Of a stretch of DNA of 40,704 bases, positions 18,167 to 26,226 are shown in pieces. Source of the stretch: Terriglobia bacterium (lineage in GTDB: Bacteria > Acidobacteriota > Terriglobia > JAIQFV01); NCBI GenBank assembly GCA_028716525.1, contig JAQUPQ010000038.1, positions 1 to 40,704 on the forward strand. The letters run 5' to 3'. The position numbers and the translations under genes are program-made. Numbering within the stretch: position 1 is the stretch's first letter; every line of letters begins with the position of its first letter. Under the pieces are notes generated by a model that had not been told where the DNA came from, did no database searches, and saw only the letters and a list, made by a program, of their open reading frames with translations.

Positions 18167-19153
18167 GTGAAAAAATTAACCTTGACCTCGCAGGAGCGCG
18201 AGTGGCTGTTGCCCTTCGGCGCCTACTTATTGATCGTGGTAACGGCGTATTATCGGGTTCATGAACTTTACGACTCCGATTTCGCCTTTCTCATCTTGAT
18301 TCTCTTTGCCGTGATTTTGGGCCGGCTCTCCTCATTTATCAGCGACTGGTTGCCGGCGGTCATGTTGCTTTTCTCTTACGAGTATCTGCACGGCTATGCC
18401 GATAAGGTAATCGGCCGTGTGCATTCCACCGATGTCATCGCGGTAGAACAAAAACTGTTCGGAACTCCGGTCATTGCCGTGTGGCTGCAGCGGTGGCTTT
18501 ACAATCCCGCCCATCCTCACTGGTACGACAAGGCCTCTGCCGTGATTTATTTTGCCCACTCCTTTGTGGTTCTCTTCGTGGGATTCGCGTTGTGGTTTTT
18601 TTCCCGCGACAAGTTCCGGATCTGGGTGCGTCTATTTGTCTACCTTTCCTTTGCGGGATTCACCACCTATGTTCTGTTCCCCGCCATGCCGCCCTGGATG
18701 GCCTCGCAACAACATTTGATACCGCCCATCCATAAAATCATCGACGAAGTCCTGCCCGATGGAACGCAGGGTGTCGTGAGCACCATGACTTCCAATCTGG
18801 TGGCCGCCATGCCGTCGCTCCATGCGGCTTTTCCCATGCTGGGATTCCTGTTCATGCTGCGGTATTTTCGCAAAATCGCTCCACTGTACGGACTCTATTC
18901 CCTGGCCGTTTTCTTCGCCATTCTTTACACAGGCGAGCATTTTATTGTCGACACCATTGCGGGGATCGGATATGCCGTGGGAATCTTCTACCTGGATGAT
19001 CTGATATCGTATCTCAAGCGAAGATGGAAGGAACAAAGAAGAATCACCTTTTCACTGGAACTTCCCGTGCCGAAGATGCTTCACAGACCTTCGCCGCTTT
19101 GGGAACCCATCGCGGAAAGTGATGGCAACCCTCGCGCGGAGAAACATTATTAG
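18167..19153 (+). CDS. PAP2-superfamily integral membrane protein (inositol phosphotransferase-like)
   Basis: The 328-residue protein has about six hydrophobic helices and the two conserved PAP2 histidine motifs. One is AMPSLHAAFP with H219. The other is GEHFIVD with H258 and D262. The spacing and the AMPSLHAA form resemble the Aur1/inositol-phosphoceramide-synthase-like branch rather than undecaprenyl-pyrophosphatase BacA or PgpB, but the substrate cannot be told. It presumably acts on a lipid phosphate at the outer face of the inner membrane. A GTG start at 18167 gives an MKKLTLTSQ N-terminus; no strong ribosome-binding site is seen. It is divergent from trpA. Confidence 0.8.
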   Translation: MKKLTLTSQEREWLLPFGAYLLIVVTAYYRVHELYDSDFAFLILILFAVILGRLSSFISDWLPAVMLLFSYEYLHGYADKVIGRVHSTDVIAVEQKLFGTPVIAVWLQRWLYNPAHPHWYDKASAVIYFAHSFVVLFVGFALWFFSRDKFRIWVRLFVYLSFAGFTTYVLFPAMPPWMASQQHLIPPIHKIIDEVLPDGTQGVVSTMTSNLVAAMPSLHAAFPMLGFLFMLRYFRKIAPLYGLYSLAVFFAILYTGEHFIVDTIAGIGYAVGIFYLDDLISYLKRRWKEQRRITFSLELPVPKMLHRPSPLWEPIAESDGNPRAEKHY

Positions 19154-19205
19154 GTTTTCCCGCTATGGCAGTGCTGCTGAGAGGTTGCGAAATGCGATTC
19201 CGGGA

Positions 19206-19233
19206 CTGTTCCGTAAATTTAGCGACGGAACAG
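19206..19233. terminator. Hairpin in convergent gap overlapping the DUF2905 gene end
   Basis: A perfect 9-bp stem CTGTTCCGT / ACGGAACAG with a 10-nt loop lies between two convergent genes and covers the stop of the minus-strand gene. No T-run follows in either direction, so terminator function is tentative. Confidence 0.35.
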
Positions 19234-19437
19234 GGAGAGTAGCAAGGTCAGGATCACACTGATCACCAGACAGGTGACAATGGGAAAGTAAAAAGAAAAA
19301 TGGCCGTGCTGAAATCGGATATCTCCGGGTAGACGGCCCAGGTGCAGCCAGCTCACTTTCTCCAAAAGAAGAACTGCCAGCCCCAGAACCACCAACAGAA
19401 CGCCTGCCAAAACCAGAAATTTCCCGATCGAAAACAT
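19219..19437 (-). CDS. DUF2905-type small membrane protein
   Basis: A 72-residue protein with two hydrophobic helices around a short loop. The loop carries LGRLPGDIRFQHGHFSFYFP, the signature of the DUF2905 family. N-terminus is MFSIGKFLVLAG from the ATG at 19437; an upstream in-frame TTG (19473) adds residues unlike the family. Function is unknown in all members. A TATAAT box on the minus strand about 50 nt upstream suggests its own promoter. Confidence 0.85.
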   Translation of the reverse strand: MFSIGKFLVLAGVLLVVLGLAVLLLEKVSWLHLGRLPGDIRFQHGHFSFYFPIVTCLVISVILTLLLSLFRR

Positions 19438-19486
19438 AAAGATTTCACGGCCCCGATTCAATGTCCGCGACAAGAATCCCTACACG

Positions 19487-19492
19487 ATTATA
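19487..19492 (-). promoter_or_regulatory. Possible -10 box for the DUF2905 gene
   Basis: Perfect TATAAT on the minus strand, 50 nt before the start codon. No good -35 hexamer is found at 16-18 nt, so this is tentative. Confidence 0.35.
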
Positions 19493-19611
19493 CTACCGGC
19501 AACGCCGTCAGATGTTGTCTTCACCACACGTCGTGCGGGAATCAATCCCCTTGAACGAACCTATTCACTAAGGACCCACCATCTTCATCGGCACTTGTCC
19601 AGGATTCCATT

Positions 19612-20427
19612 CTATTTGCCGCTCTTCTTCGCACTGCATTCAGAAAAGGTCACTTCCACTTGAAAAGGCTGGCCTCCATACGTCCCGCTCAAATTGAGCT
19701 TTTGTGGCAGCTTCAAATTTTCAACATCCTGGTAGGCGATCTCAACTTTCAGTTGAGTTGCCTCCCCGGGTACCTTGGAGTTATAAGTGGCCTCATATGC
19801 CGTCATAAGGAGTCCCTTGGGTGTCTTATCATACTTGGGTGCGATGACGCTTTCGAACTCCGATGTGACCACTTTGACACTGCTGATCACGAAATCCTGG
19901 CTCATGGTTGTCGTCACATCATCATTCGAACCTTCTTTGTAAGACAATCCGTACTGCCCCGCGGCCAACTTCAAATCGTAGGCGCTGTTGACATCGGGAA
20001 ACGGGGATCTAAGGACAAACAATGACCACGTGTCGAAAAACCCCGAGATCATCTGTTCCATTCCACCATAGATCTGTGCCAGCCCCTTGGCAACCTGGTC
20101 ATTCTCTGTGGTTACCTCATTGTGAGTTATCTTGACTTTGTCATCCGCTCCCATAAAGAGACTGAAACGAAGCGGCGTCAACGTCTTCACGGTGCTTTCC
20201 ATCACCTTGGGGTCCTTGACGCTTTGTGCCAGCAAGCTTCTCCAGTTGGGCAAAATCACACATTGAAATTCCACCAGCCCTTCGTGCCGAAGACCGTATT
20301 GTGCTTGAATCGCGCGATTCAAAGTGGCTTTCTTGTCACCCGCAGATTGAGCCGGCGCCACGGATGAGGCCAGCAGGCCGCCAAGGATGAGGAGAATGCA
20401 GAATCGGCATTGAAATTTTAGATTCAT
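19612..20427 (-). CDS. Secreted protein of unknown function
   Basis: The 271-residue product starts at the ATG at 20427, which has GGAGG 8 nt upstream; a longer frame begins at 20457. A signal peptide is clear at residues 1-27 (hydrophobic ILLILGGLLASSVAPA, cleavage after Ala), with no lipobox Cys. The mature part is mixed alpha/beta with a Lys-rich C-terminus and no recognised catalytic motif or family. A predicted export to periplasm or surface is the only inference. It has its own promoter-like sequence and no evident operon partner. Confidence 0.75.
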   Translation of the reverse strand: MNLKFQCRFCILLILGGLLASSVAPAQSAGDKKATLNRAIQAQYGLRHEGLVEFQCVILPNWRSLLAQSVKDPKVMESTVKTLTPLRFSLFMGADDKVKITHNEVTTENDQVAKGLAQIYGGMEQMISGFFDTWSLFVLRSPFPDVNSAYDLKLAAGQYGLSYKEGSNDDVTTTMSQDFVISSVKVVTSEFESVIAPKYDKTPKGLLMTAYEATYNSKVPGEATQLKVEIAYQDVENLKLPQKLNLSGTYGGQPFQVEVTFSECSAKKSGK

Positions 20428-20490
20428 TTGGTTTGCCTCCTTCGATTTTTGAGTCATAGGACGGGACCGTCCGCCATCGCGTATGAATGA

Positions 20491-20519
20491 TTTAAAAAAT
20501 GCATGCGCCTTCTGGTCAA
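20491..20519 (-). promoter_or_regulatory. Candidate promoter of the secreted-protein gene
   Basis: On the minus strand: -35 TTGACC (20514-20519), 17-nt spacer, -10 TTTAAA (20491-20496), about 64 nt before the ATG. The hexamer matches are 5/6 and 4/6. Confidence 0.45.
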
Positions 20520-20573
20520 AGTCAAAAAGGCCGGCACAAAAGACGATGAGGAGTAAGCGCCTTTCAAGATCAT

Positions 20574-20595
20574 CCGGCCTGGTTCGTTAGGCCGG
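20574..20595 (-). terminator. Hairpin after ndk
   Basis: CCGGCCT / AGGCCGG stem with an 8-nt loop, 20 nt after the ndk stop. It has no T-run, so it is a weak or Rho-dependent end at best. Confidence 0.4.
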
Positions 20596-20615
20596 CTGAT
20601 TCGATTTCGATTTTC

Positions 20616-21035
20616 TCAGCAGATTTCCAACTCGTCGAAGAAGTAGCGGGTCTCGAAAGCCGCCGTTTCCGGAGCATCGCTACCGTGCGTGGCATTGTAC
20701 TGAATGGATGTGCCAAAGGTTCGGCGCAGGGATCCCTCGGCAGCCTTCGCGGGATCGGTCGCTCCCATGACTTCACGCCATTTGAGAATGGCCTCTTCAC
20801 GCTCCAAAACCATCGCCACGATGGGCCCTGCGGACATGAAATCTGTCAGGGGTGTGAAAAAATTCTTTCCCCGATGGACCGCATAGAATCCTTCGGCCTG
20901 CTTCTTGGTGAGATGCACCAATTTCATGGCGACAATTCGAAACTCATTTTTTTCAATGGCGCCGAGTATGGCGCCGACGTGCCCGGCTTTCACGGCATCG
21001 GGTTTGATCAGGGCCAGGGTTCGCTGGATGGACAA
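20616..21035 (-). CDS. ndk: Nucleoside diphosphate kinase
   Basis: Transfers the gamma-phosphate between nucleoside tri- and diphosphates through a phospho-histidine. The active-site H117 lies in NATHGSDAPETA, and the N-terminal RTLALIKPDAV is typical. Length is 139 residues. The start is a TTG (21033-21035) with AGGAG 9 nt upstream. It follows sucD by 50 nt in the same direction. Pairing with succinyl-CoA synthetase fits GTP/ATP exchange, an association seen in other bacteria. Confidence 0.96.
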   Translation of the reverse strand: MSIQRTLALIKPDAVKAGHVGAILGAIEKNEFRIVAMKLVHLTKKQAEGFYAVHRGKNFFTPLTDFMSAGPIVAMVLEREEAILKWREVMGATDPAKAAEGSLRRTFGTSIQYNATHGSDAPETAAFETRYFFDELEIC

Positions 21036-21085
21036 AGGTCTGCTCTCCTCATGGGTAGAATTCGATGGACTCCAAATCGACAGGC

Positions 21086-21982
21086 TTACTTCCTGAGCAC
21101 TTCTTCAACTTTGGCGCCGATATCGGCCGGCGATTCGACCACGTGAATGCCGGCATCGCGCATGGCTTTCATCTTTTCAGCGGCCGTGCCCTTGCCGCCC
21201 GCAATGATCGCCCCGGCGTGGCCCATGCGGCGCCCCGGAGGAGCGGTCTGGCCCGCCACAAATCCCACCACGGGTTTCTTGACGTGGGCCTTCACATAAG
21301 CGGCGGCTTCTTCTTCTGCCGTTCCGCCGATCTCACCGATCATCACGATGGCCTGCGTGTCGGCGTCCTGGTTGAACAGTTTGATGGCCTCCAAATGAGT
21401 GGTTCCAATGATGGGATCGCCTCCGATCCCGATGCAGGTGGATTGACCGATGCCGCGTCGCGTCAATTGATCCACTGCTTCGTAGGTCAGTGTTCCGCTC
21501 CTGGAGATAACGCCCACCTGGCCTTCTTTGTGAATGTGCCCCGGCATGATGCCGATCTTGCATTTTCCCGGTGAAATGATCCCGGGACAATTGGGGCCGA
21601 TCAGGCGCGTGGTTTTCTTTTCCTGCAGGAAATTCCAGGCGCGGACCATGTCGAGAGTGGGAATTCCCTCGGAGATGCACACCACCAACGCCAGGCCCGC
21701 ATCCGCGGATTCCATAATGGCGTCGGCGGCAAAAGCGGGTGGAACGAAAATGACCGAAACATTGGCTCCGGTCTTTGCAACCGCTTCCGCCACGGTGTTG
21801 AAAATCGGCACGGGAGGGTGTTGAAGACCGTCAAATTGATGTGTCGTTCCTCCCTTCCCGGGCGTCATGCCGGCCACGATCCGGGTGCCGTATTCCGCAC
21901 AATTTCGAGCGTGAAACGATCCTTCCTTTCCTGTGAGTCCTTGAACCAACAACCGCGTATTCTTGTCCACCAAAATGCTCAT
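21086..21982 (-). CDS. sucD: Succinyl-CoA synthetase alpha subunit
   Basis: Substrate-level phosphorylation step of the TCA cycle. The phosphohistidine is H255 in [14 protein letters not shown], and the CoA-binding Rossmann part has [12 protein letters not shown] and [10 protein letters not shown]. The ATG at 21982 (MSILVDKNT) is preferred over the longer frame because AGGGA precedes it. It is 298 residues. A small secreted-protein gene separates it from sucC, which is unusual, as sucC and sucD are normally adjacent. Confidence 0.96.
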   Translation of the reverse strand: MSILVDKNTRLLVQGLTGKEGSFHARNCAEYGTRIVAGMTPGKGGTTHQFDGLQHPPVPIFNTVAEAVAKTGANVSVIFVPPAFAADAIMESADAGLALVVCISEGIPTLDMVRAWNFLQEKKTTRLIGPNCPGIISPGKCKIGIMPGHIHKEGQVGVISRSGTLTYEAVDQLTRRGIGQSTCIGIGGDPIIGTTHLEAIKLFNQDADTQAIVMIGEIGGTAEEEAAAYVKAHVKKPVVGFVAGQTAPPGRRMGHAGAIIAGGKGTAAEKMKAMRDAGIHVVESPADIGAKVEEVLRK

Positions 21983-22065
21983 GAATAAGTCCCTTTCCCG
22001 CAATTCTTATCTTAGAATGTCAATGAACAAAACTGCGAATCTGCGCTGCTGCAAAAAATATGGGA

Positions 22066-22608
22066 TCACTCCGCTTCCTTGAAACTATCCACCAGCTTGT
22101 TCAGGCGTTCTTCCAAGCTGGCCTTCTTGACATGTTCAAGCGGAATATTGATCAGGATTGAAAATTTGTGTTTTTCTCCATCGATGGTAATCACCCGCAC
22201 ATGATATTTTGAAAACTTGTCATCCGTCCCGCCCTTAATGTCGTAGTCCGTTTCGAGGGCTTTGGCATCCCCGACCCGAATTTTTTCGAATTTCACTTTC
22301 TGTTTCTTGGGAGGTCCCTCAACGGCACGGTAGGCCACGGGTAATGCAATGCGGCGATGCAATTCCTCCAGCCCGTTGCCCCGGTACAATATGCTCAGGA
22401 CCACGACCACATCGTCGCCGCCCAAAGTCATGGTATTGGCCTCGGTGTTCTCGCTCGATACCCAGTTCGTCGGAATGGATATGGAAAACCGTTTCATGGT
22501 GTCCCAAACCACTTTCTCGCCTTCAGCGGCCGGCAAAAGACTTCCGCTCAAAATGAAGAGGGCCCCGATAAAGATTCCCCAGCGGAAAAAACCATGATTT
22601 CGGATCAC
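22066..22608 (-). CDS. Small secreted protein between sucC and sucD, unknown
   Basis: A 180-residue protein starting at GTG 22608 with GGAGG 7 nt upstream. A signal peptide covers residues 1-27 (GIFIGALFILSGSLLPA). The mature part begins MKRFSISIPTNW and alternates short strands with charged helices. That opening resembles the PsbP/DcrB-like (DUF1795) fold, but this is only a pattern impression. No catalytic residues are evident. The gene lies 18 nt from the sucC stop and 83 nt before sucD, so it is co-transcribed with the TCA genes. Confidence 0.7.
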   Translation of the reverse strand: MIRNHGFFRWGIFIGALFILSGSLLPAAEGEKVVWDTMKRFSISIPTNWVSSENTEANTMTLGGDDVVVVLSILYRGNGLEELHRRIALPVAYRAVEGPPKKQKVKFEKIRVGDAKALETDYDIKGGTDDKFSKYHVRVITIDGEKHKFSILINIPLEHVKKASLEERLNKLVDSFKEAE

Positions 22609-22626
22609 GACAATGCCTCCTTAAAA

Positions 22627-23814
22627 TTAATGGACGGGCGATTCCTGTGTGACCACGCCTCGGCCCAATTCCACCACGCGCTGCGCGGCGTCTTTCATGT
22701 TTTCGCCGACGGTGAAATTCAATCCCGATTCCGCCAGAATCTCGCGTCCCCGGGCCACGTTGGTTCCTTCCATGCGGACGACTATCGGAATGTTGATGTT
22801 CAATTCTTTGGCCGCGGCCACGACACCCGTAGCCAGGGTGTCACAACGGAGAATGCCTCCAAAGATATTGATCAGCACCGCCTTCACATTCTTGTCGCTG
22901 ATCAAAATACGAAAGGCGTTCTTCACCTGCTCGGCACTGGCGCCGCCCCCAACGTCCAGAAAATTGGCGGGCATGCCGCCGGCGTATTTGATGATGTCCA
23001 TCGTGGCCATGGCGAGACCGGCGCCGTTCACCATGCAACCCACATTGCCGTCCAGCTTGATGTAGTTCAGTCCGTATTTGCTGGCCTCCACTTCCAGGGG
23101 ATCTTCTTCCTTGAAGTCACGCAGGGCCGCAAAGTCTTTATGCCGGAACAGGGCGTTATCATCAAAATTAATTTTGGCATCGAGCGCATAGAACTCGCCC
23201 TCTTCGGTCAACAAGAATGGATTGATTTCCGCCAACGAAGCATCGGTCGCCATAAAAGCATTGAACAGCGCCGTCATGAACTGCGTGGCGCGGCCGACCT
23301 GCTCGGCCGCTAATCCCAAGCCAAAGGCCAGCCGGCGGGCTTGAAACGGCTGAAAGCCGATGGTGGGATCAATCCATTCTTTCAAAATCAGCTCCGGGGT
23401 CTTGCCGGCCACTTCTTCGATTTCCATTCCCCCGGCGGCACTGGCCATGAACACCGGTCGGCCGATGGCCCGGTCAATGACAATTCCCAAATAAAACTCT
23501 TTCTTGATGTGAAGTGCTTCCTCCACCAACAGGCGTTCGACGATCTTGCCTTCAGGACCGGTTTGATGAGTGACCAATTTCATGCCGAGCATTTGCCGAG
23601 CCAGCTTTTCAGCTTCCTCGGGCGACTTCGCCAGCTTGACGCCGCCGCCTTTGCCCCGGCCGCCGGCATGAATTTGAGCCTTCACCACCACCGCCCCGCC
23701 CAGTTGCTCCGCAATTTGTCGAGCTTCTGCGGGTGTCAGAGCGGGTCGGCCGCGTGGAATTTTGACTTGATACTTGGTCAGGATTTCCTTGGCCTGATAT
23801 TCATGAATCTTCAT
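22627..23814 (-). CDS. sucC: Succinyl-CoA synthetase beta subunit
   Basis: ATP-grasp subunit that pairs with SucD. The N-terminal [17 protein letters not shown] is diagnostic; the ATG at 23814 is chosen over a longer frame to 23922. [20 protein letters not shown] and the nucleotide-binding [18 protein letters not shown] segment are typical. [10 protein letters not shown] and FGGILRCD lie in the C-terminal domain. The protein is 395 residues. A sigma70-like promoter lies about 55-80 nt upstream of the start. Confidence 0.97.
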   Translation of the reverse strand: MKIHEYQAKEILTKYQVKIPRGRPALTPAEARQIAEQLGGAVVVKAQIHAGGRGKGGGVKLAKSPEEAEKLARQMLGMKLVTHQTGPEGKIVERLLVEEALHIKKEFYLGIVIDRAIGRPVFMASAAGGMEIEEVAGKTPELILKEWIDPTIGFQPFQARRLAFGLGLAAEQVGRATQFMTALFNAFMATDASLAEINPFLLTEEGEFYALDAKINFDDNALFRHKDFAALRDFKEEDPLEVEASKYGLNYIKLDGNVGCMVNGAGLAMATMDIIKYAGGMPANFLDVGGGASAEQVKNAFRILISDKNVKAVLINIFGGILRCDTLATGVVAAAKELNINIPIVVRMEGTNVARGREILAESGLNFTVGENMKDAAQRVVELGRGVVTQESPVH

Positions 23815-23866
23815 AAGGAGTGCCTCGTACGGTAAGATGAGAATCTGCAGGACAAAACAAAAGGAC

Positions 23867-23895
23867 ATTATAGACAGCGGTTTCAGGACGGTCAA
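23867..23895 (-). promoter_or_regulatory. sucC operon promoter
   Basis: Minus strand: -35 TTGACC (23890-23895), 17-nt spacer, perfect -10 TATAAT (23867-23872). The start codon is 53 nt downstream. Likely drives sucC, the secreted-protein gene, sucD and ndk. Confidence 0.75.
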
Positions 23896-23993
23896 GGAAA
23901 CCCCGGATCGATCATTGATCACAACCCTGCCAGTGCTGTCAACGGCTCACAATCAGGCTGAGGTTTAAACAGCACCATTCACAGAAAACCTTG

Positions 23994-24102
23994 ATAAGGA
24001 AGCCAGGAGGCCGGGAAAGCGATAAGGCACAACAATTAATGGAAGGCGTCTCCGGGCAAAGCCAGATCAATGACTTTTCTCCTCGCTTCCTGGATTCCTC
24101 AT
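23994..24102. repeat. 109-bp inverted-repeat element, copy 2 (before guaB)
   Basis: Arms 23994-24018 and 24078-24102 pair at 19 of 25 positions. The arms match those of 14671-14778, but with the element reversed. It sits just upstream of the guaB promoter and downstream of the sucC promoter, in the divergent gap. Confidence 0.65.
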
Positions 24103-24139
24103 AGAGCAGTTCTCTGGGTTCCGCACTTTTTCCTGCGCC

Positions 24140-24169
24140 TTGACAAAAATGAATTCACTTCTTTACAAT
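24140..24169 (+). promoter_or_regulatory. guaB promoter
   Basis: -35 TTGACA (24140-24145), 18-nt spacer, -10 TACAAT (24164-24169), predicting a start near 24176. The leader to the ATG at 24344 is then about 170 nt and includes a terminator. Confidence 0.75.
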
Positions 24170-24226
24170 CGTACATGGAATTCCGAAGAACGAAATTTAT
24201 TGGCACTCATCGAGCTTTGAAGGCTC

Positions 24227-24258
24227 AAAACCCGCCCCTTGAAGGGAGCGGGTTTTTT
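24227..24258 (+). terminator. Intrinsic terminator inside the guaB leader
   Basis: Stem AAAACCCGC / GCGGGTTTT (9 bp) continues after one bulged base into CCCT / AGGG with a 3-nt loop, then T6 at 24253-24258. It stands about 50 nt after the predicted start and 85 nt before the guaB ATG. This could end a short leader RNA or act as an attenuator. Confidence 0.75.
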
Positions 24259-24343
24259 GTTTGGAGAGACACAGGTGACCGGGTCCACGGGAGTACTCTG
24301 TGGATTGGGCGATGATCCATTCACTTCTCATTCAGGAGACGCC

Positions 24344-25807
24344 ATGATCGAAGACACTGTTCCCGAGGCCTTAACGTTTGACGACGTTCTGCTGCTGCCT
24401 TTGCAATCGCAGGTTCTTCCCGCGGAAGCCGACACCTCAACCCACGTTTCCCGTCACATCAAACTCAATATCCCGATCGCCAGTGCCGCCATGGACACAG
24501 TGACGGAGGCGCGTCTGGCCATCGCGTTGGCCCAGCAGGGGGGCATCGCCATCATCCATCGCAATCTTTCTATCGAGCGGCAGGCGAGCGAGGTCGACAA
24601 AGTGAAGCGATCGGAAAGCGGGATGATTGTCGATCCCATCACCATGACTCCCGATCGCAAGATCGCCGAAGCGCTGGAGATCATGAAGCATTACAAGATT
24701 TCCGGCGTCCCGGTGACCGATAAGACCGGCAAGTTGGTTGGAATCCTGACCAATCGCGATTTGAGATTTGAAACACGCCTCGATCGTCCCATTTCCGAGG
24801 CCATGACCAAAGAAAATCTCATCACGGTAGCGGTCGGCACCACGCTCGAACAAGCCGAAGAGCAGTTGCACCGCCACCGCGTCGAAAAACTCCTGGTGGT
24901 GGACAAGAATTACCGGCTCAAGGGTCTAATCACGGTCAAAGACATCCAGAAAAAAATTCAATATCCCAATTCCGCCAAAGACTCTCAGGGACGCTTGCGG
25001 GTCGGCGCCGCCATTGGAGCGACCGGCGATTTTGTGGAACGCGCTGCCGAACTGATCAAATCGAAAGTGGATTTGCTGATCGTCGACACGGCGCACGGCC
25101 ATGCTCAACGCGTGCTCGAGGCCGTGGCGACCATCAAGAAAAAATACTCCGATGTCGATCTGGCGGCCGGCAATATCGCCACGGCCGAAGCCGCGCGCGA
25201 TCTGATCGAGCGTGGAGTGGATGCCATCAAGGTGGGCATCGGGCCCGGCTCCATTTGCACCACCCGCGTGGTTACCGGGGTGGGAGTGCCGCAGATCACA
25301 GCGATTTCCACTTGTGCGAAGGTCGCCCGCAAGAACCGAATCCCGCTGATCGCGGACGGCGGCATCAAGTTCTCCGGCGACATTACCAAAGCGTTGGCTG
25401 CCGGCGCCGATTGCGTCATGATCGGAAGTCTGTTCGCGGGAACCGACGAGAGTCCCGGCGAAACCATTCTGTTTCAAGGCCGCAGTTTCAAATCGTATCG
25501 GGGCATGGGTTCACTTCCGGCCATGCAGGCCGGATCCGGCGACCGCTATTCCCAGGAACGGACCAGCGGCAAGGAAATGATTTCGGAAGGTGTGGAAGGT
25601 CGCGTCCCACATAAAGGACCGCTCGCCGACATGGTGCATCAGTTGGTGGGGGGGTTGAAATCCGGGATGGGATATTGCGGGGCCAAGACGATCTCCGATT
25701 TGCAGCACAAAACCAAATTCATCCGCATCACCGCTGCCGGCTTGCGCGAGAGTCACGTCCACGACGTGATCATTACGAAGGAAGCGCCGAATTACCAGCT
25801 GGATTGA
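24344..25807 (+). CDS. guaB: IMP dehydrogenase
   Basis: Oxidises IMP to XMP, the committed step to guanine nucleotides. The catalytic Cys is C305 in [15 protein letters not shown], in a TIM barrel. Two CBS regulatory domains are inserted at about residues 95-205 ([23 protein letters not shown]). The flap has YRGMGS and the GERYSQ-like DRYSQE region. The ATG at 24344 has AGGAG 5 nt upstream; the open frame reaches further up but has no family match there. It is 487 residues. A leader terminator suggests regulated expression. Confidence 0.96.
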   Translation: MIEDTVPEALTFDDVLLLPLQSQVLPAEADTSTHVSRHIKLNIPIASAAMDTVTEARLAIALAQQGGIAIIHRNLSIERQASEVDKVKRSESGMIVDPITMTPDRKIAEALEIMKHYKISGVPVTDKTGKLVGILTNRDLRFETRLDRPISEAMTKENLITVAVGTTLEQAEEQLHRHRVEKLLVVDKNYRLKGLITVKDIQKKIQYPNSAKDSQGRLRVGAAIGATGDFVERAAELIKSKVDLLIVDTAHGHAQRVLEAVATIKKKYSDVDLAAGNIATAEAARDLIERGVDAIKVGIGPGSICTTRVVTGVGVPQITAISTCAKVARKNRIPLIADGGIKFSGDITKALAAGADCVMIGSLFAGTDESPGETILFQGRSFKSYRGMGSLPAMQAGSGDRYSQERTSGKEMISEGVEGRVPHKGPLADMVHQLVGGLKSGMGYCGAKTISDLQHKTKFIRITAAGLRESHVHDVIITKEAPNYQLD

Positions 25808-25836
25808 TGCTCTGCGCATCGACCATTCAACTTAGA

Positions 25837-25920
25837 TTGCCCTTTCAGGGCAAGTAATCAAATGGGATCTTCGATCCCAGGGCGATGCCCTGGGCTATTG
25901 AAGATTGCCCCTGTGGGGCA
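25837..25920. repeat. REP-like structured repeat, copy 2
   Basis: Four hairpins in tandem: TTGCCCT-TTC-AGGGCAA (25837-25853), TGGGATC-TTC-GATCCCA (25863-25879), CCAGGGC-GAT-GCCCTGG (25877-25893), and TGCCCC-TGT-GGGGCA (25906-25920). The linker GCTATTGAAGAT (25894-25905) is identical to that at 7313-7324. Stem bases differ between the two copies but pairing is kept. It lies 30 nt after guaB and may serve as its 3' end. Confidence 0.7.
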
Positions 25921-25928
25921 ATGATAGA

Positions 25929-25982
25929 CAGGGTCAGGTCTTCGCTGTTGGTAATCGGTCCTCAGCAAAGTCAATTGCGAAG
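25929..25982. repeat. 54-bp direct repeat, copy 1
   Basis: Matches 26051-26104 at 48 of 54 positions. The 3' two-thirds can fold, with CTTCGC arms re-pairing near the end (TTGCGAAG). It starts CAGGGTCAGGTC, a sequence often seen beside REP-type transposase genes; this association is from general knowledge, and no transposase is present here. Confidence 0.6.
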
Positions 25983-26050
25983 CACACCACATAAAAAGGG
26001 GTCACACCTGGACATAGGACAGAGGCGGTGATTTTCTGCGAGAGGAGAGG

Positions 26051-26104
26051 CAGGGTCAGGTCTTCGCGATTGGTAATCGGTCCTCAGCAAGGCCGATTGT
26101 GAAG
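26051..26104. repeat. 54-bp direct repeat, copy 2
   Basis: Offset by 122 nt from copy 1. Arms CTTCGCGATTGG and CCGATTGTGAAG form a 12-bp stem if G-U pairs are allowed. Several of the differences from copy 1 keep pairing. Between the copies, 25983-26050 holds no gene. The whole 25808-26226 gap is repeat and terminator sequence. Confidence 0.6.
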
Positions 26105-26148
26105 TGGACTCTCTCCTTCAAGCTGTTGAACATGCCCCGCACAAACAA

Positions 26149-26188
26149 AAAAGCTTTGCGCCCCAAATTTCCGGAGCGCAAAGCTTTT
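26149..26188 (-). terminator. Terminator of the exopolysaccharide operon
   Basis: A perfect 13-bp stem (AAAAGCTTTGCGC arms) with a 14-nt loop, followed on the minus strand by a T-run. It lies 38 nt after the stop of the last gene of the operon and could also stop guaB-direction transcripts. Confidence 0.85.
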
Positions 26189-26226
26189 ATTGACGCCTCT
26201 GAGCGTGGTGGAAAGATCTCTCTTGA

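Noticed and set aside
22357-23313. Long plus-strand frame opposite sucC
   Set aside because: It is a shadow of sucC and the small secreted-protein gene on the other strand; its translation has no recognisable domain.
25929-26104. CRISPR-like array
   Set aside because: Only two 54-bp copies, 68-nt spacer, no cas genes; better explained as structured direct repeats.
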